Positions 48,685 through 57,613 of a DNA stretch of 64,000 nucleotides are shown piece by piece. A program made the position numbers and the translations under genes. Numbering within the stretch: position 1 is the first letter of the stretch; every line of letters starts with the position of its first letter. Below the pieces are notes generated by a model. It saw nothing but the letters and a program-made list of their open reading frames with translations. It ran no database searches and was not told the origin of the DNA. The DNA is from JBJYKD01 sp049310025 (GTDB lineage: Bacteria > Bacillota > Thermosediminibacteria > Thermosediminibacterales > Tepidanaerobacteraceae): assembly GCF_049310025.1 (NCBI RefSeq), contig NZ_JBJYKD010000001.1, positions 62,001 to 126,000 of the forward strand, read 5' to 3'.

Positions 48685-49338
48685 TTACATGTTTTGCTTC
48701 TGATTCATATTCAGCTTAACCCCTAAAAGAAGACCGCGCCTCACTTTTACAGTCGCTTTTTCCCCCAAAAATACGTTGCTGATCCCTCTGGAGGACCCCA
48801 GGGGGAGGGTCTCTTTTTTCAGGGGATAGTAAAGCCCCACGGTCTCTATCTCCTCCGCTTCGGCACCCAGAGGAATTAAAGACAGCAAATCCCCCTTCTG
48901 CCCTGAAATTTCTTTTTCGCCCTGGATCAGAAACATCTCCCAGTTTTCCCCAGCCATCTTTACCTCCAGGCCTCTTTTTTTAAAATTCACCAACAGCAAC
49001 ATGTTGGCCAGGCTGTGGTCGGGCCTGTCCCCCACCCCCGCAAGTATTACTGCTTCCGAAGCCCCCTTTTGCAGTGCAATCTCCAGTGCCAGTTCCGTAT
49101 CGGTGAAATCCTTTTCCGGAGGGAATTTTATCCTCTCAATTTTCATGGCCTCTATTGTCCTTAGGTCGTCGCGTGATATGGAATCCATGTCTCCCACAAC
49201 AGCGCCGGGTTTTAATCCCATTTGAAAGGCATGGTAGACGCCGCCGTCGGCGCATATAATTATATCTGCCCCGGCCAAATGCCTTTTTACGGCGTCGTAA
49301 TTCTTTATATCACCACCTGCAAAGATCACTGCTTTCAT
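48685..49338 (-). CDS. thiN: Thiamine pyrophosphokinase
   Basis: This 217-residue thiamine diphosphokinase transfers pyrophosphate from ATP to thiamine. Family features are IFAGGDIKNYD near the start, IICADGGVYHAFQMGLKPGA near 27-46, VGDMDSI near 47-53, EKDFTDTELALE near 74-85, and GDRPDHSLANML near 102-113. The product, thiamine diphosphate, is the cofactor of the VOR beta subunit in this window. ATG at 49338 follows GAAGGG; 18 further codons upstream lack family similarity. An extended -10 (TGGTATAAT) lies upstream on the minus strand. Confidence 0.9.
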   Translation of the reverse strand: MKAVIFAGGDIKNYDAVKRHLAGADIIICADGGVYHAFQMGLKPGAVVGDMDSISRDDLRTIEAMKIERIKFPPEKDFTDTELALEIALQKGASEAVILAGVGDRPDHSLANMLLLVNFKKRGLEVKMAGENWEMFLIQGEKEISGQKGDLLSLIPLGAEAEEIETVGLYYPLKKETLPLGSSRGISNVFLGEKATVKVRRGLLLGVKLNMNQKQNM

Positions 49339-49416
49339 AAGACATCCCTTCATTCGCGTGATTATTACCATTATATCATTATACCACTTCAAACCACCGT
49401 CGCATATACGCTCGAC

Positions 49417-49446
49417 TTGTGAACGGTGCGCTGTTTATGGTATAAT
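49417..49446 (+). promoter_or_regulatory. Predicted sigma-A promoter for the DUF155 gene
   Basis: TTGTGA (49417-49422) and a perfect TATAAT (49441-49446) are 18 bases apart, with TGG before the -10 as an extended element. The start near 49453 leaves a very short leader. Confidence 0.5.
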
Positions 49447-49469
49447 TTACTATCGGAGGCATGATTATT

Positions 49470-50288
49470 TTGAATTCAATCAAATTTAAGTCCGTATCAC
49501 TCTGCAACGAAATAAATTTAAATCATGTGGCCAGGCACTTCGGTTTTGAGAAAAAGTTCCAGTGGGATGAACCTTTGATTTTATCACCTCAGCAATTAAG
49601 CGGCATCATTAAGATACCCGAAGGAAAATATGCCTATATTTTTTCTTTCGGTACCATAGTATTTTTGAATTTTGAGCATCACGAAATGGCCGATCTTGTG
49701 GATTATCTAAAAAAGAACGAAAAGGAGCTTGTGAATGCCACTTTCGATTTTTTCGACGACTACAGCCTTGAGATAAGACCGCAAGAAGAGTTTTCCGTAA
49801 ACTATAACAGCATGGTGGCTCCTGAGTTAAAAGAATTTTACGTGGAAATTATCTCTGTGATCCTGGCGAAGTCCGCCGCCCTCGACCGGATAGAGTTCGG
49901 TATAAACGAACTTTTGGACGAAATCGAAGACATAATATACTTTTTGCAAAAGGGGCATTTGAACATTTCCGATGAAAAACTTGCAAAGGTGTCGGGAAAA
50001 ATACTTGGGTTCAAATACAATACCATTTCTTACGTGATGTTGCTCGACAGACCCAATATAACCTGGATCAGCGAAGAAAATCAAAACCTCTACACCGAAC
50101 TGGAAGATTTGTTCGAACTGGAAGACAGGTATGAGAAAATCCGCCATAAAACCGAAACCCTCCTGGACATCACAGAAGTCTTTACAGGTCTTGCACATGC
50201 AAAAAGAGGGACTCGTCTTGAATGGATGGTAATCATACTTATATTTACGGAAATACTCTTATCCATTTTTATGTACATCTGGAAGTGA
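49470..50288 (+). CDS. RMD1/YagE (DUF155) family protein
   Basis: This roughly 272-residue DUF155-family protein is related to yeast RMD1. The N-terminal half is alpha/beta (YAYIFSFGTIVFLNFEHHEM). The C-terminal half is helical with the family-typical AKSAALDRIEFGINELLDEI, LLDITEVFTGLAHAKRGTRLEWM, and one membrane-spanning tail helix (VIILIFTEILLSIFMYIW). Function is unknown; the tail suggests a membrane anchor. TTG at 49470 is chosen because GGAGG is 10 bases upstream, while an ATG at 49461 touches that site and the predicted transcript start is close. Either could be right. Confidence 0.8.
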   Translation: MNSIKFKSVSLCNEINLNHVARHFGFEKKFQWDEPLILSPQQLSGIIKIPEGKYAYIFSFGTIVFLNFEHHEMADLVDYLKKNEKELVNATFDFFDDYSLEIRPQEEFSVNYNSMVAPELKEFYVEIISVILAKSAALDRIEFGINELLDEIEDIIYFLQKGHLNISDEKLAKVSGKILGFKYNTISYVMLLDRPNITWISEENQNLYTELEDLFELEDRYEKIRHKTETLLDITEVFTGLAHAKRGTRLEWMVIILIFTEILLSIFMYIWK

Positions 50289-50377
50289 CATCCTCCACAC
50301 AGAAGTTTTTAGATTTCGTCGATAATGAATACAAAAAACGCAAATAATAAACTCAAGTAATTACCGGAGGTGTTATC

Positions 50378-51736
50378 ATGGGAACCATAAATCCCCATAT
50401 ATTTCGCCAGTACGACATAAGGGGGGTTGTGGGCGAGGACCTGAACGAAGAGGTGGCAAATACTCTGGGCAGAGCCTTTGGTACCTTTGCGCTTGATAAA
50501 GGTGAAAAAAAAGTTGTGGTGGGCAGCGACAACCGTGCATCCTCCCCAGCCCTCAAACAGGCCCTGATAGAAGGCCTCCTGACCACCGGATGTGATGTGG
50601 TGGACCTGGGGACGGTCGTAACGCCCGTATTCTATTACTCACGCATACGGTATAATATCAATCCCGGAATCATGGTGACCGCCAGCCACAACCCGCCGCA
50701 ATTCAACGGGTTTAAAGTGGGGTTCGGTCCCGGGACTCTGTACGGCGACGATATCCAGAACCTCAGGGTCATGATGGAAAAAGGCGTTTTCGCTTCGGGA
50801 AAGGGAAAACTCTCATATCAGGACCCGACGGAAGATTACATATCCATGATATGCGACAGAATCCACCTCTCCAAAAGACTCCGGGTGGGAGTGGACTGCG
50901 GCAACGGCACTGCTTCTTTGTTTGCGGAAAAACTTTTTACACGGCTGGGAGTGGATGTTTATCCCATTTACTGCACTTCCGACCCGAATTTTCCCAACCA
51001 TTTTCCCGACCCCGTAAAACCTGAAAACCTCAGTGACCTGAAAGACCTTGTATTAAAGGAAAACCTGGACGTGGGAATCGGCTTCGACGGTGACGGAGAC
51101 CGCATAGGCGTGGTCGATGACAGAGGAAACGTCATCTTCGGGGATATGCTTATGATTCTCTTCTGGCGGGAAATACTGCCGAAACACCCCGGCGCTACAG
51201 CCATAGTGGAAGTAAAATGCTCCCAGGCCCTGGTGGAGGAAATACGAAAACTGGGCGGGAATCCCATGTTCTACAAAACCGGCCATTCGCTGATTAAGGC
51301 CAAGATGAGAGAAATTGGAGCGGTATTTACCGGTGAAATGTCCGGGCACATGTTCTTTGCGGATGAATACTACGGTTTTGACGACGCCCTTTATGCGGCT
51401 TCAAGGCTTCTCAGAATCCTTTCTCGCTCCAGTAAAAAATTATCGGAGCTTTTGGCCGATGTACCGCATTACTATTCGACTCCCGAACTCCGGGTGCCCT
51501 GCCCCGACGAAGAGAAATTCCAAAAGGTGGAAGCCGTAAAAAAATATTTCCGGGGAAATTATCCCATGATAGAAGTGGACGGAGCCCGGGTGATATTCGC
51601 CGATGGATGGGGCCTTGTCCGGAGCTCCAATACGGGCCCGGAGCTTATTGTGAGGTGTGAAGCAAAAACCAGAGAAGGGCTTGAAAAAATAAAGGATGAA
51701 ATGAAAAAAGCCTTGAGTCCATTGAAACTATTCTAA
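50378..51736 (+). CDS. manB: Phosphomannomutase/phosphoglucomutase
   Basis: This 452-residue alpha-D-phosphohexomutase shows INPHIFRQYDIRGVVGEDL at the start, the catalytic phosphoserine loop VTASHNPPQFNGFK near 99-112, the Mg2+ loop DGDGDRIG near 235-242, the sugar loop GEMSGHMFF near 316-324, and RSSNTGPEL near the end for phosphate binding. It interconverts hexose 1- and 6-phosphates for glycan precursors, and complements the phosphoglucose/phosphomannose isomerase at 15493. The ATG follows GGAGG. A bidirectional terminator comes after. Confidence 0.93.
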   Translation: MGTINPHIFRQYDIRGVVGEDLNEEVANTLGRAFGTFALDKGEKKVVVGSDNRASSPALKQALIEGLLTTGCDVVDLGTVVTPVFYYSRIRYNINPGIMVTASHNPPQFNGFKVGFGPGTLYGDDIQNLRVMMEKGVFASGKGKLSYQDPTEDYISMICDRIHLSKRLRVGVDCGNGTASLFAEKLFTRLGVDVYPIYCTSDPNFPNHFPDPVKPENLSDLKDLVLKENLDVGIGFDGDGDRIGVVDDRGNVIFGDMLMILFWREILPKHPGATAIVEVKCSQALVEEIRKLGGNPMFYKTGHSLIKAKMREIGAVFTGEMSGHMFFADEYYGFDDALYAASRLLRILSRSSKKLSELLADVPHYYSTPELRVPCPDEEKFQKVEAVKKYFRGNYPMIEVDGARVIFADGWGLVRSSNTGPELIVRCEAKTREGLEKIKDEMKKALSPLKLF

Positions 51737-51790
51737 AATAATTGACTTCGGTCACCCTTCTCTCATTTTTAACTATATTTACAGCATATT

Positions 51791-51831
51791 AAAAATTAGG
51801 ATGCAAGCTGTGAGCTTGTCATCCTAATTTT
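51791..51831. terminator. Bidirectional terminator between manB and the inositol operon
   Basis: AATTAGGATG-CAAGC...GCTTG-CATCCTAATT (51794-51829) forms a long stem flanked by A and T runs, so it can end transcription from both converging sides. Confidence 0.75.
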
Positions 51832-52099
51832 ATCCTTTCACGGACCCCGCAGTGAGCCCGGCTATTACTCTGTTCCGAAATATCAAAACCATCACTACAG
51901 GGGGCAATGTTACCATCACAGACGCAGCGGCTACAGTATCCCAGGGAACAAAGTGCAGGCCCGGAAACATTGCAATACCTACGGGAACGGTTCTCGCCGC
52001 TTCATTATACGTAAATGTAAGTGCCAGGACAAATTCATTCCATGCGTTTATAAATATTAAATTTCCAATGTAATCAGTGACGTCGTATCCTGGGTTCAT
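51830..52099 (-). pseudogene. C-terminal remnant of a MalG-type sugar permease
   Basis: The 89-codon frame corresponds to only the last third of a MalG-family carbohydrate ABC permease: NAWNEFVLALTFTYNEAART, TVPVGIAMF, and a terminal GLTAGSVKG, the usual end of these permeases. The upstream four or more membrane helices and the EAA loop are missing. The frame begins right after the stop of the epimerase gene at 52100. It sits at the tail of an inositol operon that uses a ribose-type importer, so it is probably the scar of a lost MalEFG-type transporter. It is unlikely to work. Confidence 0.8.
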
Positions 52100-52918
52100 T
52101 CATTTTATATCGCTCATCAAAGCTCTTATATATTCCAGCGCACCGATCGCCGCCTGGTCTTGGTCGGGAAGCGGCAAACATTCAAAGGCTATGGCGCCAT
52201 CGTATCCTATCCCCTTTAAGGCTTTTAATACGTTAATAAAATTTACATGCCCTTTACCGGGATACCACCGGTTGCTGTCGGCAAAATGCACATGGCCCAA
52301 AAATCCTCCGGCCAATTCAATGCTTTCCTCTATAGCGGGCTCCTCGATGTTCATATGAAAGGTGTCAACGTGAAGTCTGACGAATTTTGAATTTAATTTA
52401 TTTATCAGCTCCAGCCCTTCCTGCACGTTATTTATAAAATTCGTCTCATAACGGTTGATTGCCTCTACGACCAGGTATACGTTGTTTTTTTCGGCGTGTT
52501 CTAAAACTCTTTTAAAGCACTCCAGGGCATAACCTTCATATTTTCTATATTCTTTTATATCCGGAATTTTTCCCCTCATAGAGCCGATAATGACCTTTGC
52601 ATTAAATTCTCTGGCTATATAGATATGATCGATAATCCTCTCTACCGCTTTTTCCCTGACATCGCTATTTGTGTCGGTAAAGCTCAATCCGTCCAGTACG
52701 TACCCCATACCGGTCCCCAATGTGGACACATTGATGCCGTTTTCTTCACATGTCTTTAATATGTCTTCCACATCAAGGTTTTTTGGGTCTTTTACGTGTA
52801 TTTCCACCGAGTCGTAGCCGATTCCGGCGGCTTTTTTTATGTTTTCCCGGTAACCGCCTCTCAAAACTATCGGGGCATTTTCCCCCGCTTCCTTTGCTAT
52901 GGATATACTCAATTTCAT
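52100..52918 (-). CDS. iolO: 5-keto-L-gluconate epimerase, Thermotoga IolO type
   Basis: This 272-residue TIM-barrel sugar isomerase/epimerase resembles the Thermotoga IolO group: IGYDSVEIHVKDPKNLDVED near 34-53, GTGMGYVLDGLSFTD, VVEAINRYETNFINNVQEGL, VDTFHMNIEEP, HFADSNRWYPGKGH and FECLPLP near the end. Metal is held by the conserved Glu, Asp, His and Glu. IolO converts 5-keto-L-gluconate to D-tagaturonate. ATG at 52918 is preferred (GGAGGT 8 bases upstream); a TTG one codon earlier is possible. It is the last intact gene of the operon. Confidence 0.82.
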   Translation of the reverse strand: MKLSISIAKEAGENAPIVLRGGYRENIKKAAGIGYDSVEIHVKDPKNLDVEDILKTCEENGINVSTLGTGMGYVLDGLSFTDTNSDVREKAVERIIDHIYIAREFNAKVIIGSMRGKIPDIKEYRKYEGYALECFKRVLEHAEKNNVYLVVEAINRYETNFINNVQEGLELINKLNSKFVRLHVDTFHMNIEEPAIEESIELAGGFLGHVHFADSNRWYPGKGHVNFINVLKALKGIGYDGAIAFECLPLPDQDQAAIGALEYIRALMSDIK

Positions 52919-52962
52919 CAATTTTACCTCCGTGAATTACGGGTTTTTATTCAAAATATGGT

Positions 52963-53973
52963 TTACCGCTCTATTTTTACCGGCTTGCCCTCTGCAAGGG
53001 ACCTCCCGGCCGCAAGCCCTATAAGCACGGGCTCCAGCCCGTCTTTTCCTGTGACAGGAGGCTTTTTATCATTTTCTATGCAGTCGATAAATGCCCTCAT
53101 TTCCTCAACATAGGCGTCTTTATATCTTTCCAGGAAGAAATATTTCGGCTTTTCTCCAATAACTCCGTCGAATGTGCTCAAAACGGCGGAACTGGGAGTG
53201 TCATTTGCCACGGTTATGCAGCCCTTCGACCCAAACACTTCCACCCTCTGGTCATATCCGTAGACGGCTTTCCTGCTGTTGTCAATTACGCCGAGGGCAC
53301 CGTTTTCAAATTTTAAAGTTACTATTGCCGTATCCACGTCGCCCGCCTCGCCTATGGCCGGATCAATCAGGACGGCGGCGGTTGTAAACACCTCGGTAAC
53401 CTCGCTTCCCGTCAGAAATCTTGCCATGTCAAAATCGTGTATCGTCATATCCAAAAATAAACCGCCCGAAACCCTGACGTACTCGATGGGTGGTGGCTCG
53501 GGATCCCTTGACGTTATCTTGATGATGTGCAAATCTCCTATCCTGCCCTCTCTGACCATTTCATGGACTTTCCTAAAATTATGGTCGAATCTCCTGTTAA
53601 ATCCAATTTGAAATTTGACGTTAGCTTTTTCGACCGCTTCCAGAGCCTTTTCGATTCTTGCCAGGTCGAAATCAATGGGTTTTTCACAAAAGATGTGCTT
53701 ACCCGCTTCGGCGGATTCTATAATCATTTGGGCATGAGTATCCGTTGACGAGCAAATTAAAACGGCGTCTATTTCGGGATCTTCGAGTATGCTCCTGTGG
53801 TTTTTATATACATTCATTATGCCTAGACTGGCAGCCCAATCTTTTATCCTGTCCGCATAAATATCGGCAATAGACTTGATTTCCACATGTCTGAAATTTG
53901 AAACGATGTTTTCAGAATGCAGTTTCCCGATTCTACCGGCGCCGATTATACCCAGTCTGATTTTTTTACTCAT
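52963..53973 (-). CDS. iolG: Inositol 2-dehydrogenase
   Basis: This 336-residue Gfo/Idh/MocA oxidoreductase has the NAD-binding LGIIGAGRIGKLHSENI near 7-23, the EKP motif in HIFCEKPIDFD near 91-101, GFNRRFDHNFR near 123-133, and the catalytic region MTIHDFDMARFL near 173-184. It oxidises myo-inositol to scyllo-inosose, the first step of inositol breakdown. The match to IolG and the presence of iolM, iolN, iolO and iolI in the same operon make the call firm. The ATG follows GGGGGG. A large hairpin lies between it and iolN. Confidence 0.92.
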   Translation of the reverse strand: MSKKIRLGIIGAGRIGKLHSENIVSNFRHVEIKSIADIYADRIKDWAASLGIMNVYKNHRSILEDPEIDAVLICSSTDTHAQMIIESAEAGKHIFCEKPIDFDLARIEKALEAVEKANVKFQIGFNRRFDHNFRKVHEMVREGRIGDLHIIKITSRDPEPPPIEYVRVSGGLFLDMTIHDFDMARFLTGSEVTEVFTTAAVLIDPAIGEAGDVDTAIVTLKFENGALGVIDNSRKAVYGYDQRVEVFGSKGCITVANDTPSSAVLSTFDGVIGEKPKYFFLERYKDAYVEEMRAFIDCIENDKKPPVTGKDGLEPVLIGLAAGRSLAEGKPVKIER

Positions 53974-54070
53974 GAAAAACCCCCCTTTTCAACAACTACT
54001 TAAAATTTCACTTTTTACTGCCCGATTTAATGTTTTTTTCAGATATAAAGTTCCAATAGCCCTTAAAATT

Positions 54071-54106
54071 GCCTTCGCCGGCGGTTTTTCAAATACCGGC
54101 GAAGGC
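54071..54106. repeat. Inverted repeat between iolN and iolG
   Basis: GCCTTCGCCGG at 54071-54081 and CCGGCGAAGGC at 54096-54106 form a perfect 11-bp stem with a 14-base loop. No strong T run follows on the minus strand, so mRNA processing or partial termination within the iol operon is likelier than a full stop. Confidence 0.8.
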
Positions 54107-54123
54107 CTTGTTTCAGTTTTTAA

Positions 54124-55245
54124 TTACAGCTTATGAAACACCCCTATCATTGGCAGTTCATATACCGACTTCCAGCCTTCACTAAGCGGCTCTTTCAGGA
54201 AAGGTTTCATTTCTTCTTCCGACCGCAAGGTCACCTTTTCCACAGGCGGCACGGTGCCCGGCGGGAAGGCTTCAAGAATTTGATCATGGAGCAGAGTCAG
54301 ATATTTCAGTATTGCCGCAATCGGGCGCTTTGCCTTTTTTACAGAAGCTATACTCGGTTTTCCAACAACACCCTGCGGCGTTGCCGCACGTTCTATTGCC
54401 GCATGGCCTTCGCCTTCGGACCACCTGTGGGGGCGACCGAAAGGATCAACCGATGTATCAAAATGCCCTTCCGGCAGGAAGCTTTCTCCTTCTGCATCCT
54501 GGACCACGTTCATATCTATCATGCCGGGGAACAGCAGGAGCGCCACGGATGTCTCGCTCTCATCGGCGTGCACGAAATGGGTTTCAAAGCTGTCTTCCCT
54601 GTCGGTGGGATAGAAGAACTCTCTTACGGCTCTGTGCCAGTCGAGCACCTGGAATATGCCGGGCAGCTGGAATCTCTTCATGAATTCCTGTATGGCCGAT
54701 TCAAGCATCCAGAGGTGCCCGTGATTGTTGACGAGGATTATCTTCCTGAAGCCGTCGTTCCACAGCCCCAGCATTGTGTATATGACGGTCTCTTCCACCA
54801 CTTCTTTTGGCATAACAATGGTGCCGGGCATGCCTAGATGGTGGTACGGGTGTCCTCCGTAATTTAAAGGAGGAAATGCCAGGCTTACTTCTCTTCCCTG
54901 TTTGGCGGTATAGCGGCGGACACCTTCTAGTATCTGGGTAACCATAAATGTATCGAGCCCGCTGTTGGCATGAAGGCCGTGGTTTTCCGTGCACCCGATA
55001 GGAACAAATACTATATCGTTTTTCCTGCGTTTTTCGATTACTTTAACCCTCGGCGTGTTCTGGATATACGTCCCCGGTTTCCCGAGCTCCGATTCGGAAG
55101 GAATTTCGTATTCTTTTAATATAGCATCAATCTCTTCTTCCGATGCATCCCAGATCTGTTTTTTTAATCGACCTACCGTATTGTCTTCGAAAATTATGGC
55201 GGGATTTCCGGTTAAAAGCCATTTTTTGTCCTTCGGTTTCTCCAT
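54124..55245 (-). CDS. iolN: 3-dehydro-scyllo-inosose hydrolase, creatininase family
   Basis: This 373-residue creatininase-fold protein has FVPIGCTENHGLHANSGLDT near 75-94 with metal-binding Glu, His and Asp, PLNYGGHPYHHLGMPGTI, ILVNNHGHLWML near 171-182, and HADESETSVALLLFPG near 225-240. In the Thermotoga inositol pathway IolN opens the ring of 3-dehydro-scyllo-inosose to 5-keto-L-gluconate. Its place between iolM and iolG here supports the same role; sequence alone shows only creatininase family. The ATG follows GGAGGAG. Confidence 0.85.
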   Translation of the reverse strand: MEKPKDKKWLLTGNPAIIFEDNTVGRLKKQIWDASEEEIDAILKEYEIPSESELGKPGTYIQNTPRVKVIEKRRKNDIVFVPIGCTENHGLHANSGLDTFMVTQILEGVRRYTAKQGREVSLAFPPLNYGGHPYHHLGMPGTIVMPKEVVEETVIYTMLGLWNDGFRKIILVNNHGHLWMLESAIQEFMKRFQLPGIFQVLDWHRAVREFFYPTDREDSFETHFVHADESETSVALLLFPGMIDMNVVQDAEGESFLPEGHFDTSVDPFGRPHRWSEGEGHAAIERAATPQGVVGKPSIASVKKAKRPIAAILKYLTLLHDQILEAFPPGTVPPVEKVTLRSEEEMKPFLKEPLSEGWKSVYELPMIGVFHKL

Positions 55246-55271
55246 CGTCTATCTCCTCCAGACATTTTGCT

Positions 55272-55295
55272 AATTTATTTTTAAATTTATTTTTA
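55272..55295. repeat. 12-bp tandem repeat between iolM and iolN
   Basis: AATTTATTTTTA occurs twice in direct tandem just upstream of iolN. A similar T-rich 12-bp tandem lies at 56720 in the same operon. Confidence 0.9.
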
Positions 55296-55393
55296 AAATA
55301 GATACTCTGAGCATTACATTACTTGGCGATACTTGGGGCTTGGAGCAGTCATAGCTCCGCAATCATATAAGTTTTGCATAGTAACAAGTGGTT

Positions 55394-56587
55394 TTAATCC
55401 ATTATACAGGTTATCTTGCACTCTTTCCTGTCGGTCCTGAGCCTTACTATGTTTTCCGGCACCTCTTCCAATTTTATTTTCTTTGTGATCAGAGGTGTCA
55501 TATCCATGCCGGTAGCCATGCATTCAATTACCCTCGGGAATGTGCCATGCCCGGAATGCCCCTGAGCCCCTATGATTCTGGCACGCCTTACCTGCAGTAC
55601 TTCTCCTGTCACCGGCATCTTGGCATCGGCCCTTGCCACCACAACAACCGTAGCATTCAGGGTCCTGCCTTCCCAAATAGCTTTTTCTATCCCAGGATAT
55701 ACTACGGTAGGAAGACCTGCGGCTTCAAGGTAAAGGCTGGCGCCGTATCCATCGGTTAATCTCAGAACTTCTTCAGCAAAATCCACTTTTGTGGGGTCTA
55801 TAACGTAATCCGCCCCCATCTTCTTTCCAAGTTCCGCTCTGGTCTGCGAGGGCTCGGAAAGTATTACTCTTGCCGCTCCGTGCCTCTTTAAAATGGCACA
55901 TGCCGCAAGACCAATGGGACCGCCTCCGCACACAACGACATTGTCGCCGGGCCTGATGCCCCCGCCTCTTTCTATGACCGCATTGTATGCCACTGAAGTG
56001 GGTTCAACCAGGCTTCCGGCGAGGAATATATCATCGCCTCTGTATCTTTTCTTTAAAGGCTCCAGGCTCCAGAGATATTTCGCGGGTAATACAATATATT
56101 TTGCAAATGCTCCATTTACATTAAACCCTATTTCATTCAACCTTTCGCAGTGATTGGGCCATCCGTCGGCACAGGGCTGGCATTCGCCGCACCAGAGCAT
56201 TTCTTCGGCGCACACCATTTCGCCGCCCCTGTACGGCTTGTTGGTTCTTTTGTCGATAGCACCGGGACCCGCCTCCACCACCACTCCGGCGAGTTCGTGC
56301 CCCAGGATGCAGGGGAAACCCGTAAGGCCCGGATATAAAATGTATCCTTCCTCGTCGGGCTGGGCCATGTGTACATCGCTGCCGCAAATGCCGCATGCTT
56401 TAACTTCGATGAGCACTTCTCCTTTGCCGGGTTTCGGGATGTCGTATTCTCTGATCTCCAGCCTCGGATTTCTCCAAACTTTGCTGCCGAGGTAAGTTTG
56501 CTTCCCCTCAATGTCCTTTGCCCCGAGCTTAAAATCCGGTCTTGGATCCCAGTCGGCCACAAGTGTAACCGCTTTCATTTTTGACAT
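55394..56587 (-). CDS. iolM: scyllo-inosose 3-dehydrogenase, zinc MDR family
   Basis: This 397-residue zinc-dependent dehydrogenase has the catalytic zinc segments ACGICGSDVH near 63-72 and LGHELAG near 92-98, the structural zinc cluster CGECQPCADGWPNHC near 132-146, and the NAD motif VCGGGPIGLAACAIL. The long N-terminus (DPRPDFKLGAKDIEGKQTYL) and length near 395 match the Thermotoga IolM type. That enzyme oxidises scyllo-inosose to 3-dehydro-scyllo-inosose. Neighbouring iolN and iolG support this. The start is ATG after GAGGG. Confidence 0.87.
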   Translation of the reverse strand: MSKMKAVTLVADWDPRPDFKLGAKDIEGKQTYLGSKVWRNPRLEIREYDIPKPGKGEVLIEVKACGICGSDVHMAQPDEEGYILYPGLTGFPCILGHELAGVVVEAGPGAIDKRTNKPYRGGEMVCAEEMLWCGECQPCADGWPNHCERLNEIGFNVNGAFAKYIVLPAKYLWSLEPLKKRYRGDDIFLAGSLVEPTSVAYNAVIERGGGIRPGDNVVVCGGGPIGLAACAILKRHGAARVILSEPSQTRAELGKKMGADYVIDPTKVDFAEEVLRLTDGYGASLYLEAAGLPTVVYPGIEKAIWEGRTLNATVVVVARADAKMPVTGEVLQVRRARIIGAQGHSGHGTFPRVIECMATGMDMTPLITKKIKLEEVPENIVRLRTDRKECKITCIMD

Positions 56588-56719
56588 AATAAAATCCCTC
56601 CATATAGAGTTATTTAAGAGTTATTTGATTTTATTTGGCCAGCTGCCTTCAGACCTCATTGAAAAAGGCCTTAAGGCAAAATGTTCTCTTAATTTTTATA
56701 ATTAAACTTCTTCATTTAT

Positions 56720-56743
56720 ATTTATTTCTATATTTATTTCTAT
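56720..56743. repeat. 12-bp tandem repeat after iolI
   Basis: ATTTATTTCTAT is repeated twice without spacer, 13 bases downstream of the iolI stop, in the 168-base gap before iolM. A third partial unit follows. Confidence 0.9.
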
Positions 56744-56755
56744 TTGTATATATGT

Positions 56756-57592
56756 TTACTTCAATTCAAAGTACTTTCCAATAATTTTTTCTGTCTTTTC
56801 TCTTGCCGTTTTAATGGTCTTTTCCGGGTCCCATTTCCAGTATTCGGGTCTGAACAATTCTACAGACACCATTCTGTCATACCCTGTTTCTTTTAATGTG
56901 TTTAAAATCAGATCCAAATCAATCACACCGTCCCCCGGCCATAACCTGTTTTCGTCTCTTAAAGCGCCCGGCGGTAAGTCTTCCGCATCGTCAACATGAA
57001 GTATGAATATCTTATTTGCATCAGCTTTTTTCAGGTCCTCTATTTTTGAATTCATTGCATGAAAATGAAAACAATCCAGCACAACTCCTACGCTATCTCT
57101 GTCAACGGCGCTTACAATATCGTACGCCTGGCCAAAGGTGTTCACCGAACAATTCGGATACCCAACAAATTCAAAGGCCAGTTCAATACCATATTTTTCA
57201 GCCGTATCCGCAAGATCATTTAAGATTTTAATCGATTCTTCTTTGATTTGTTTTCTGGTATAACCTCCTATATCGAAACTTGGAACAACCACTATTTTTT
57301 TGCAGTTGATCTCGCAGCCTGCCCGGCATAAAAACTCCAGATCGGCTTTTATCTTTTTGTAATCAGATTCATTTCTAAAAGTTACAAATTCCAGTGCATT
57401 GAAAGCGAAAGGCTTGAGTCTGCTGTGGCTGAAAAAGTTTGATAAATCTTTAAAACTGTAAGTTGTTAAATACTCCTTCAGCTTATCCAGCCTTATTTCA
57501 ATAAGGTCGTACCCGTATTTTTCGCACAACTTCAAATCCTGTTCAAGATTCGAATTTTTCAATGTGGTCGCCTCATTGAAACAAATCTTCAT
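56756..57592 (-). CDS. iolI: 2-keto-myo-inositol isomerase, Bacillus IolI type
   Basis: This 278-residue TIM-barrel protein matches Bacillus subtilis IolI closely in length and sequence: MKICFNEATTLKNSNLEQDL at the start, LAFEFVGYPNCSVNTFGQAY, GVVLDCFHFHAMNS, ENRLWPGDGVIDLD, and VSVELFRPEYWKW near the end. IolI converts scyllo-inosose to 1-keto-D-chiro-inositol, so it links D-chiro-inositol to the same pathway. Conserved Glu, Asp, His and Glu residues hold a divalent metal. It follows the permease gene by 21 bases, and its ATG has GGAGGAG upstream. Presence beside Thermotoga-type genes is unusual. Confidence 0.9.
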   Translation of the reverse strand: MKICFNEATTLKNSNLEQDLKLCEKYGYDLIEIRLDKLKEYLTTYSFKDLSNFFSHSRLKPFAFNALEFVTFRNESDYKKIKADLEFLCRAGCEINCKKIVVVPSFDIGGYTRKQIKEESIKILNDLADTAEKYGIELAFEFVGYPNCSVNTFGQAYDIVSAVDRDSVGVVLDCFHFHAMNSKIEDLKKADANKIFILHVDDAEDLPPGALRDENRLWPGDGVIDLDLILNTLKETGYDRMVSVELFRPEYWKWDPEKTIKTAREKTEKIIGKYFELK

Positions 57593-57613
57593 TTAAATCT
57601 CCTCCGCAAAAAT

